From the NCBI RefSeq assembly GCF_020360975.1, contig NW_025408675.1, forward strand, positions 2,976,001 to 3,040,000: a stretch of DNA of 64,000 nucleotides. The letters are read 5' to 3'. Source of the DNA: Hirsutella rhossiliensis. Taxonomy: Eukaryota; Ascomycota; Sordariomycetes; Hypocreales; Ophiocordycipitaceae. Below the pieces are notes generated by a model that was not told the DNA's origin, ran no database searches, and worked only from the letters and a program-made list of their open reading frames with translations. A program made the translations under genes and the position numbers. Below are positions 37,801 through 47,379 of the stretch, piece by piece; position 1 is the first letter of the stretch, and each line of letters begins with the position of its first letter.

Positions 37801-39500
37801 CGTAGGTCTTATTAGTCGATTTTATTATATCCGCCGGTTTAGTTACTATTTTCGTTTATATTGCTAAAGCCCGTAATAATTTACTTAAACGGTTATCCCT
37901 TTTATCCTATTTAGTAGCTAAATTATTATAAAATTTTACTTTCTCCTAAATCTACTAGTCCTAGAAACTTATATCTTCGTTCTAACGTAGCTAGCTAGTT
38001 TTCTAGTTAATTAGTAGGTTGCTCTCCTATAGCTATAGAAGTCCTAATATAAGGTCGTGTTCTCTAATATCTATAATATCGAAGTTAACTCGTTCGTCGT
38101 AGCCCTAGATATTAATATCGAGGTAATTAATCTCTATATTAATAATTCCGTTATTATAGTTAAAGGCCTCTCCTTTAATATTCGTAAGTTTATATAGATC
38201 TTTCTTATATCTCTATATAAGTCGGTAACGATTAACGACTCTAAGTAAAACGTAATTACCTATCGCGCTATAGTCTAAAAGTATACGCGCGTAATATCCC
38301 GCGATTTAGATATCTAATACTATTTAGTTGCTATAGCTTACCGTTGCTATATATAGGGTCCTTAGATCTTATCGTATCGTGCTAGTCTATAGCCCTTTTA
38401 TAGATAGCGTACCTCGTTTTTTACTTAGTCCTTATTCGTTTTATTTAGGTATTCTTCTTCGATTTATTATCGATATCGTTTCTTTATATTTTCGTCGCGT
38501 AGTATCGTGTTAGGGCTTAAGAGACTAATTTCTTATAGCTAGTCGAAGATTTCTTATTTCTTAACGCTATATCGTTTATATTATACTACTTCGTAGTTAA
38601 TTACGTACTATTCTTCGCAATTTTATTCGTTTTTGTACTAAAGGTTAAGTTTTCGTTTAGCGTCTTTCTATTTTTCGCGTAGTATTTTCGTATCGATTCT
38701 TCCTTAGTCGAATACGGCTTATAGCCTTCGTATATATTACTAATAATCTTTTAGTGCACCGTTATATCGTTTATACTATACTTATGCTTTTTCGTATTTA
38801 TAAACTCTATAGTTCGGGTATATATATTCGTAGTAATCTTCTTTATCGTATTTAATTCGTTACGTAAGTCTTTAAAAGATTAATAGTTCGGATGCCTTAG
38901 AGCGAGTAGCGTTATACTATTCCTCTATTTTAGCGTATTTATAGATTTTATATATCTCCGAAAGATATCTCGTTAATAAACCGTAATTATCGCGGTATTT
39001 AAGTAGCGTGCCGTAATCGGGTTCTAATAATATAACTTAGTCGTCCGGGTAGCGTTAATCGATTTTCTAGTAGTCTAGTTCTATACTTAGGTAGGGTTTC
39101 GAAAGTACTTATCCCTCGAACCTAACCGGGAAGGCGTTATATCGTGCCTTTATCTAGAAGTATATTATATAATCTAGGTAGACGTATAATATCTATAAAA
39201 TATACTTATAGTGCTTATAAGTAAGTAGTATTTATAGATCGTCTTTAAATTCTCCTCGTAGTTACTATTCTCGTTATAGAGCTATAAAGGTATCGACTAT
39301 AGCGATAGCTATAGCGTAGTCTCCTCCGCGTAGTGCCGGTTAATATCGAATTAATATAGCTTATTAGTTTTCCGTGAGAATTTAAGGCGTTTATTAGGTT
39401 CTAATTTTAAGTATTTCTTTAAATTCTTCGAAGTATAGAGCGTGTTCTCTAATCGTAGCATTCTCCCTTAGTAGCGAGGGTAGTAGTACGAGTTCGTTCT
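34900..39500 (-). pseudogene. pol remnant of nested gypsy element
   Basis: The minus-strand reverse transcriptase motif reads EYLDIFIVVYLDNILIFS; its catalytic YxDD core, at 37040-37051, is Y-L-D-N. The integrase block at about 35,440-35,520 reads LSIAYYL, stop, IDR, stop, IERLN, stop, TL, which matches SxAYHPQTDGQTERLNQTL with three Gln codons turned into stops. RT precedes integrase in the reading direction, as in Ty3/gypsy. Upstream limits (protease) are not resolved. Non-functional. Confidence 0.75.
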
Positions 39501-39599
39501 CGTCTTCCGTTTCTCTAGGTATTTCTTATTCTTTAAAGCTTATATCGTCGATACTTCGTTGTTCCTCTTTAGGTAGTTATCCGAGTTTTATAAGTATAA

Positions 39600-40920
39600 G
39601 GGCTACGTCCGTGTCTTCTTTATTATATTGTTTATAGACTGCCCGTTATTATTATTGATTTTTATTTCGTATATCTTCCTAGAATCGTTTACCGTTCTTC
39701 CTAATCTAGTCTTAGGAGACTCCTTTAGGATAGGGGTATTTTAGTTCTACGAATTTAACTTATTTCTATATTTTAGGATCCCTTCGTTATATTATTATAA
39801 GGGTCTTCTTTAGTAGCTTTAGGAACTATCTAGTACTATTCTTATCGCTTAAGTATACTATATATTCGTCGTCGTAGTATATAGTCTAACTAAGGAGTTT
39901 ATACTTTAGTTTCTATCTATTAGTAGCGTTTAGGTATTTCTTACCTTCTAGGGCTAGTGCCTAGTAGGTTTTCTTCTCCTTACGAGGTTATCTATATTCT
40001 TTAAAGTAATATCTAAGTTTCCCGTAGTTAAAATACTTTCTTTTACTTTTTTATATTATATCTAGATCTATCCTACCTAGGTTAGTTATATAAGCGTAGG
40101 CAATAGGAGTTTCGCGCTTCTTCTTATAGTTAGCGCGTCGGCTAAAGTTATTTCTATAGGAAGGGTTCTAGTTTCCTCTTCCTTATTTCTTTTCTTAGCG
40201 TTACGTATACTATCTATCGTCGATTCGTACTACTATAGTAATATAGTCCGAGAGGTTATTAGGTCGATTTTCCTTATAGAGCTCGTCCTTAACTTCTTCT
40301 TTAAGCCCGTCGTAGAATCGTAATATAAGGGGTTCGTCGTCCTAATTAAGCTTTAAGGTAACTTAACGGAACTTCGTAGTATAATCCGATACTAAGATCC
40401 TTTATCGGAGTTCTTAAAGTTTTTATTTAGCTTCTCGTTCCTCGTCGGTTATTCCGAATACCTTCGTAATAGCTTCTTCGAATCCTTAGAAACTAGCAAA
40501 GACTTTATCTATTTCGTTGTCTCGTCGCGCTAGTTAGTTATCGAGAAAGTCCCTTATAATAGGTCTAAACTAGGCGAGTGCCGTTCTAGATAAATAATTT
40601 CCTACGTAGAGTACCTTTTCGACTAGGTCCGAAAGTTTAGTAGGGTAAAACCGGTAGTAGGCCTTAAGTTAGGTAAGAAAGTCTCGAAGCGTGCTATAAG
40701 TACCGTCGAATAGTCCTAGCTATTTTAGTTTAACTACTTCTCCGAGGTCCCTAACTTATCCGTTGCCTCCTCCGTTCCTAAGTAACTATACCTTATATCG
40801 AAGGGTAATAATCTCGCGTATTATATCCTAAGGCGATATAGTAGCTCTAGAGTTAGTTAATCTAGCTTACTATATAGGCATATTAATAGTTGCGATATTG
40901 CTTAGAGTAACGCGGTATTA
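39600..40920 (-). pseudogene. gag remnant of nested gypsy element
   Basis: Minus-strand region between the 5' LTR of the element and pol. A zinc knuckle at 39994-40035 reads Y-F-N-Y-G-K-L-R-Y-Y-F-K-E-Y, which is C-X2-C-X4-H-X4-C with every zinc ligand replaced by Tyr. The rest of gag is broken by stops. The start codon is not identifiable. Confidence 0.65.
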
Positions 40921-40942
40921 TATTAAATAAGAGCTTTTAACG

Positions 40943-41412
40943 TATAACGACCGGTATTATTCCTAAGGGATAAACCTATCGAGGGGTTTATATTAGCAGA
41001 TATAATAGGGCGTGGTCTAAGCAATAATAAGTATATTACGTTAGTAATAAGTCGGAGGTCGTAGACTATAGACTATAACTAGGTAATTAGAATTAGAGAT
41101 AGAATCGTAATAAAGATCTATATTAAAAGCTAGAGAGCTATCTATTTAAAGGAGTGAAAGTAGGTAGCTATATATACCCGTAGAGACTGTCCTTAGATCA
41201 CGGTCCTAGCCGTGATCCCCTTCGTAGCTTACTATAGCTCACTCGTAAGCTATGCTCCTAAATAGTAATCTATCTATATAAGGCTTACTTAGCTTACGTA
41301 CGCTCTAGGTGAGCCAAGCCTAAGTAACTTCTCGTCCCGACTATTATTCCGAGCCGCCTTATTACGTAAACGTAGCCGGCTCTCCTACGGCCCGCTAACC
41401 GTGGTCGTAATA
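40943..41412 (-). repeat. 5' LTR (element orientation) of nested gypsy element
   Basis: 470-bp direct repeat of 33580-34049, followed by the target duplication CTAAG and then by the resumed pol of chromovirus B. Confidence 0.88.
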
Positions 41413-41417
41413 CTAAG

Positions 41418-42770
41418 GGAAGCTAGTCTAGCTTATTTATAACTCTAGTATCGTAGGTTACCTAAGTAAGTAAGGTATAGCGGTAGGCCTTATAAGGGAC
41501 TTTTACTAGCCCCTCTTATAGTACTATATTTATTGCTTCTTCTATAACTATAATATCTATAGCCGTATAAAGATTTAAAGGGCATAGATTAAAGGGCTAC
41601 TTAAGTAGCTTTTAGTACTAAACCGGTTTTATATATATATATAAATAGACTTTATAATAAACCTCCTACTTATAAAGGGCGGTAACTACTATATATAGGT
41701 AATTAAGGACTAACTTAGTAAATTAGTAGTATTAAAGCTAATACTATCTATAGATATAAAAGCTTACGTAGAGCGCTTCCTTTAATACTAAGCCCGCTTA
41801 TATAGCTAGCTAGCTTTTATTATAAGTAATAAAGGGTTAAACTAAACTAGCCGCTTTTAATAGTACTTATACTAGCTACTTTAGATTATATAGCTACTTA
41901 GTATAGCCTATTACCTATAAACTAATAAGGGACCTAAGAAGGTTAACTAAGAAGCGTAGGTATACTTATAGGTAGTTATAGCTTATAACTAAGCGGACTA
42001 AGACCGCTAGCTCCCCGCTACCTAGCTCGCGCTAAATAATAGACCGTAATCTTCTATTAAAATAGCCCCCTTTTTTATAATATATAGCTTTAAGCCGCCC
42101 TCCTTAATCTTATTTACCGCTAATATAGTAGCGGAGTAGTATAATAGTACGTTACTAAAGAGCCGCGCTTTTATATTTATATAGAAGCTATAAGAAACTA
42201 TAAAATACTATTAATCCGCAATAGCCGCTATAATATAGGATTAAGAGCGGCACGCTAATAAGACTAAAGCGCTAGTAAATAGGTTTATAGTAAGAGATAA
42301 GGTATAGCTTAACCTTTATAACTATAAGTTAGTATAATTAAAAAAGAAGCTAGACTAGCTATATATAAAGTTTATAGTATAGAGGGTCGTTAGCCTATAG
42401 ATAGTTAAGCTCGATAGTCTCTTAATAGGGGTTTATAATAAGATTAATATTAACCTCCTTTACTAAGCCTCCTTTAACCTGCTACTTAAATAAGAAATAG
42501 CGGACGCTTAACTACTTATAATTAAGGTAAAGAAGGATAATAAATTTAAGGTTAAGGAGATATAGGCTATACGCTAAAGGAAGGTAAGCTAAAGAAAACG
42601 CTAGGAGGTTCTTATTAAATAGCGCGGGTACCTTAACCCTATATAAGAACCTATATATAAGTTTATAGGAGCTATAGCCCTTAATAAGTTTAAGGCCTTA
42701 TATAGGCTAGTAAACGAGAATAATAAACTAATAAACTATTAATAGTAGCTTAAGCTAGGACTATAAAATA
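41418..42770 (+). pseudogene. pol remnant of chromovirus B, 3' part (integrase, chromodomain)
   Basis: Continuation of the frame cut at 33579; GGAAGCTAGT here continues AAAACGAGCTCTAAG there, as in uninterrupted copy A at about 19,736. It contains the integrase C-terminal SIAYYL-like block near 41,895 and a chromodomain beginning NKFKVKEI at about 42,540. Stops are frequent. Confidence 0.75.
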
Positions 42771-42870
42771 AGTAAAGTAAAGTAAGTAGTTATAGTAATA
42801 TAAGTATAATAGTATAGGTAGAGATAAAAATAGTATTTATTTTAAGGTAAAGCCCTTAAACTTCCTAAGC

Positions 42871-43880
42871 TTATTCCTTATTATTACCCTCGCCCTTACT
42901 ATTATTATTATCGTTATCCTTATTAGCCTCCTCCTCCTCCTTAATAGCGGCGGCGGCGCTTTCTAGCGCGCTAAGTCGGCCCTCTAAGCCTATAAGCTAG
43001 TTAGTAGCGGCGGCGGCTCTAGGGGTAGAGGGGCGGCGGCTAGCTCTAGTAGCGGCGGTAAGGGTAGTAGTAGCGGTAGCAGCGGGCACGGCTAAGAGGA
43101 CCGCTAATAAAGCGATAAAGGCGGTGTCCTTAGTGCTAAGAGAGTTAATAGTAAAGGTAAGAGAGCGGAGGGGGAGGAACCTACTTAGGGATAAGCCCCT
43201 AGCGCTCTAGGGCGCGGAGGTTATAGTAGGCGGCTATAGCGGCGGTAAGGCGCTTCTTAGTAGCCCCCTATACCTACCTATACGCGCCGGCCTTTTAAGC
43301 TAACGCTATAGTAAGTAGGACGGGAGGCGCCGCCTTATAAGCGCGGCCGGTATATATATACTAGTAATAACTACCGCTATAGCGGCGCTTAACTTAGTCG
43401 GCGTAAGGGAGCTCTTATAATATATACCGTATATAGGGGGCCGCGCGAGCGGCTCTAGCCTAGACCTAGCGCTTATACTTTAAGAGGTTAATAGAAAACG
43501 TCTATTACGCTTACTTAACTATAGACTTATAGGGGTAGCGGAGATAGAGGTAGGGGCTAAGGGGCTAGGTATTATAGGTAGTAGTAGGGATAGCGTCGTT
43601 ACCTTAAAGGGCAACGTAAGGGTAGCTAGTATAGCGGAGGTAGTAGCGGCGGCGGTAGGCGTAGTAGTAAGGGCGCGGGTAAGAGTAGTAGTAGCGGCGG
43701 AGCCGTCGTTAGCTATACTTAGTATAGCGTCGACGAATAACTTTATATACTCTAAGAAGGAGGAGGTAAGGGAGGGGGAGGTAGATATATCTATCGCGGA
43801 AGTTAGTATTATAGATTATAGCCTCCTACTTTATAAGGTAGGGAACTTACTAGTTAAAGTTATTATTATTATTATTAGGG
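42871..43880 (-). pseudogene. Antisense Ala/Asn-rich gene of chromovirus B
   Basis: Same position and strand as the gene in copy A, converging on pol. The minus strand ends with Ala-rich and Asn-rich sequence (ATT/TTA tract near 42,900-42,918) and a TAA at 42871-42873. It is less open than in copy A. Boundaries at the 5' side are guesses taken from copy A. Confidence 0.5.
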
Positions 43881-44305
43881 CTATTATTACTATTATAGCT
43901 ATTACTATAAGTATATATTAATAGAGCGGCCTATATAGCTAGGAATAAACTAATATCTTAGGTAGAGTAAAACTTACTTATTACTACTACTACTATAGTT
44001 AAAGAAGGAAGAGAAGGAAAGGAAGGAGGAAGGGGGGGATACCGCCTTATATACCCCTTAGTAAAGGAGCCTACTTAAGGCTAAGGGGATAGGTAACCTA
44101 AGGCTTACGTAGGTCTAGGCCGGCCGCCGGCTACCTAGAAGCGTATATAATAGGTTGCGCCCTTATTTAAACGGCTAGCTAGCTAATAAGTATAGAGCTA
44201 GGTTTTAGCTACCTAAGCTAATAAGCGCGGGGATAATAGGGCTAGTAGGGCTAGTACGATTAACGGGAAAGGGTAAGGTAGAGCTATTAGTATAGGCCTA
44301 ATATT

Positions 44306-45078
44306 ATTATTATTATTAAGATTATACTAGTAACCTATCTAAAGGTATCTAGAACTTCGACGTTAAATAGGAGGGAAAAACTAGAGTGCCTAGGGGAAAA
44401 CCCTCCCCTCTTTCGTAGCTAGTCCGCCCTTATACTAGGTCGCGGTTATAATACGTAGGAATCTTACGCCGGCTATCTTAGGTATCGTTATAGTTAGTCG
44501 GAATCGTATTAGCCCCGCTATAAAGTAACCTTAGAAAGTAACTCCTTTACGTACGCGGGGTATATAGCGTTAATCGGTAGTACGAGCGTTTTTTAGTTAA
44601 CGGTTAATAGTTAATTATATAATTGTCTCCGACCTTATCCTATAACGATATCTTCCCGGGCTCTGCCTTATTTTTCCGCCGTAAGGCTTAGCGGGCTATT
44701 TTTTATTGATGCCGGCCTTTAGCCGGGCCGGTAGTCGGGTTATCGTACCGGCTTCGCGCCGTACTTATCGAGTTGCTAGTATCGGCCCCGGGTTTTTGTT
44801 TTCCCGGTCGGGGGGCCTAGACCGGGGTTAGGGGGAGGTCCTAACGAATTCGTCGCTAGGTCCGGGTAGGCGAGGTCCGGGCCGGCCCACTTACAGCGGG
44901 GCTAGACTGCTAGTATATTTATAAGCGCTTCTAGAAGCGCTGATTGGCCAATTAATAAGCAGGTTAGCGTAGTCTGCTAGTCCGACTAAAAATTAATCGT
45001 GCCCCTAGCCGGATTCGAACCGACTCTAGCGTTATAGCTAGTAGGCTTCCTAGGTATATAACTACTATACTACGAGGG
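44306..45078 (-). mobile_element. tRNA-headed SINE-like element inserted in chromovirus B
   Basis: An insertion of about 0.77 kb absent from the same place in copy A. It is flanked by a direct repeat TATAGGCCTAATATT (44291-44305 and 45079-45093), the long duplication typical of LINE-mediated insertion. Read on the minus strand it has a tRNA-like head (45078-45001), a body of about 0.6 kb that is GC-rich and only mildly RIP-mutated, a 90-bp tail segment shared with 2441-2540 and a (TAA)n 3' end. No coding frame is visible. It would depend on a LINE for mobility; which one is unknown, but the shared tail points to a partner near 2.4 kb. Confidence 0.72.
45001..45078 (-). other. tRNA-related promoter head (A and B boxes)
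   Basis: On the minus strand GGTTCGAATCC (45011-45021) is a perfect RNA polymerase III B box. It is flanked by a 5-bp T-stem, GTCGG with CCGGC. An A-box-like TAGTATAGTAGTT lies near the 5' end (TAGTGTAGTGG before RIP would fit). CCCTCGT and GCTAGGG can form part of an acceptor stem, but the pairing is imperfect, so this is a tRNA-derived promoter and not a functional tRNA gene. Confidence 0.7.
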
Positions 45079-45142
45079 TATAGGCCTAATATTATAAAAG
45101 CTATTAATAGGGCAGCGCCGCGCCGCTCTTAAGGGAGGGCAT

Positions 45143-45330
45143 TATATAAGAGTCTTTAACTATTATAGGTTATAAGCTTAGGCTATAGCCTAAGCTATAT
45201 AGTTATATATAAAGGGCTGGATCCTATATATATATATATAGGCTAGCCGTATATAAAAGAGCTCTATATAGCTTATTAATATTATCCTATAAATAGTACC
45301 TATATATACGCTTTTACTTACTCTATAATA
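45143..45330 (+). repeat. 3' LTR of chromovirus B
   Basis: 188 bp, two bases longer than the other copies because of one extra TA in the TATATA tract; followed by the target duplication AGTAG. Confidence 0.87.
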
Positions 45331-45335
45331 AGTAG

Positions 45336-46900
45336 CGACTTATATTTTACTTTTTATTAAAGGCACTTACGTCGCTAAGAATAAATAATATAATAATAGC
45401 TATAAAATATATATAGACGTTAAATCGCTATATATACTTAACTAGCTTAGGTTAAAAGTTGCTTTTTACTTACTATTTTAGGAAGAATTATATATTTATA
45501 GCTATACGTAATAGCTAACTAAGGGAGTATAAGACTAGATAATATAGCGGCGTAGTCGGCGTAAGCTATATAAAGTATTAATAAGGGACCTTAAAAGAGC
45601 CCCTTAAGGGGGTATAAAAAGGGCCTACGCTTATACCTTTAAAGGAAAGTTATCTCTTTATAAAATAAACTAAGGAAGGGTATCGATTATATAGTAAGAC
45701 CTTATTTATATTAAGATTATTCTTAATTAATAGCCTAAGGGAGGTATTACTACCTATATATACCGCCTTAATATCTTATAGCTAAATAGATATATATATT
45801 ATTATTTATTTAATTATAAAGCCCTTTTTACTATACTCTTAATATTATTAAATAACGCTACTTTAATATACTAGTAAGTAAATCCCTATATATACCCCTT
45901 TAATATTAGTTAAGCGCGTAAGATATAGGTTATAAGACGCTATTATATAAAGCCTATATACTTTAGCGTATAAGTATTATTTTCGTATTACTATAAGGGT
46001 AGTACCTAGCTAAGTTAACTTCTAGCCGTTATACTATACTTTTATTATAATAGCTATAGCTTACTATAATTCCTTATTAAGAACGACTTACTAGTAGAGT
46101 CCTATAGTAGAATCCCGCTAGAGGGCTCCTTACTAATAGAATCTTAAGTAGTAGAATCGCTATAGTAAAACCCTACTAGTAAAATTAGTAGAAACCCTAT
46201 CTATTATATAACGTTACTACTTATCCTTCGCGTAATAAAGATATATTATATCTTTCTCTTACTTTCTTACGCTATATCTTATATCTAAAATTAACGTATT
46301 CTATATCTTTAATTAAACCTTACCTAAGAGAATATTACTTAGCTTAATCTTAATATAAAATCCTTATATAGTAGAATCTCTATAATAGAATCGACCTTAG
46401 TAGAACCCTTTAGTAGAATTAATAGAATCCCTACTAGTAGAATTATATAGTAGAGATCCCCCTTTAGTAGAATTTAAACTAGTAGAACGCTAAGATACTT
46501 ACTAATAATAAATATTTCCTTTACTAATCTCTTCGAGCGCTGCTTTTCTAACACCCTATAATCTTAGTAAGGTCGTATAGCTATTCTAAGTATTATAACC
46601 GATATACTTATACTATCTTTTACCTATCTTATATAGTAATAATATAATAATATAACTATTCTTATAGTAATATTTAGAACTAAACTATTACCGCGGTTAA
46701 GGAAATATACGTTATAATACTATTTATACTATGCTTTATATAGTAGTAAGCTACGTAAAGTAGCTATACTAGTAGAATTCGCTATTATATAGCGGCCGCG
46801 CTAGGTAGTAACGCGTTAGTAAATATAGAGATAGCTTACCTACTTATTCCTAGGGAGGAAACCGCGCCTCCCTAAGTAGGATGCTCGAGGATAAAAAATA
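45336..46900. other. Unidentified sequence with AGTAGAAT repeats
   Basis: RIP-degenerate DNA. Its only visible structure is a cluster of short AGTAGAAT-like motifs at 46,090-46,510 (separate entry). No coding motif was found. Confidence 0.4.
46090..46510 (+). repeat. Cluster of AGTAGAAT short repeats
   Basis: Variants of AGTAGAATC or AGTAGAATT occur more than ten times in two groups (about 46,093-46,200 and 46,371-46,490), for example TATAGTAGAATCCC, GTAGTAGAATCGC and CCTAGTAGAATTATATAG. Spacing is irregular. Iterated short motifs like this are common in subterminal regions of DNA transposons, where transposase binds, but no transposase was recognised. Confidence 0.5.
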
Positions 46901-46902
46901 CT

Positions 46903-47132
46903 AAATAAAAGCTTTTAACGTATAACGACTAATATTATTCTTAAGGGATAAACCTATCTAAGGGTTTATATTAATAGATATAATAGGGTATAGTCTAAGT
47001 AATAATAAGTATTATATAAGTAATAAGTTAAAGGTTATAGATAGTAAACTATAACTAAGTAATTAATATTAAAAATAGATTTATAATAAAGATTTATATT
47101 AAAAGCTATTAAGCTATTTATCTAAAAGAGTA
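46903..47132 (-). repeat. Truncated LTR of the nested gypsy family
   Basis: TAAAAGCTTTTAACG followed from 46921 by TATAACGACTAATATTATTC matches the internal-LTR junction at 40,925-40,960. About 212 bp of LTR are present before homology ends near 47,132. It is more RIP-mutated than the complete element, so it is a remnant of another insertion. Confidence 0.7.
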
Positions 47133-47379
47133 TTTTATTCCTTTCTTATATATCTTAAGAGCTTCCTTAGGTCGCCGGGAGTATTAAGTAATCCTATTAC
47201 TTAGGAGCGCTAAAGCGCTAAAGCGATCTTATAATCCTAGCTATAGAGCGTTAAAGCGCTTAAGAAACCTATTACTTTAAACTTAATTAGCCCGTCGGTC
47301 TATTTAATACTCCTTACTCCCTATATTACCTATCCTTATAATATATACTAGTCCCCCGCGGTTCGCTAGACTATAGTCG

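Larger units (their letters stand above)
33580..41412 (-). mobile_element. Nested gypsy element (second family), complete, RIP-killed
   Basis: A 7.8-kb LTR element inside chromovirus B, read on the minus strand. Its LTRs (33580-34049 and 40943-41412) are both 470 bp, starting TATAA and ending CGTAATA on the plus strand. The duplicated target CTAAG lies at 33575-33579 and 41413-41417. In element order there is a gag with CCHC knuckle, pol with reverse transcriptase and integrase, and a purine tract next to the distal LTR. On the opposite strand lies an accessory gene (34189-34859). LTR parts are less mutated than the surrounding chromovirus, consistent with a younger insertion. Confidence 0.9.
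29721..45330 (+). mobile_element. Chromovirus B, complete, with two nested insertions
   Basis: This is a second full copy of the chromovirus A family. Its LTRs (29721-29906 and 45143-45330) lie within an exact 5-bp target duplication AGTAG (29716-29720 and 45331-45335). It is 15.6 kb long because a complete gypsy element of another family (33580-41412) and a SINE-like element (44306-45078) inserted into it. Removing both leaves about 7.0 kb, the size of copy A. The order of genes is as in A. It is RIP-mutated throughout, and in the zinc knuckle more heavily than A. Confidence 0.88.

Noticed and set aside
45001..45078. A functional tRNA gene
   Set aside because: The T-arm is good but acceptor and anticodon stems pair poorly and the unit heads a retroposon with target duplication.
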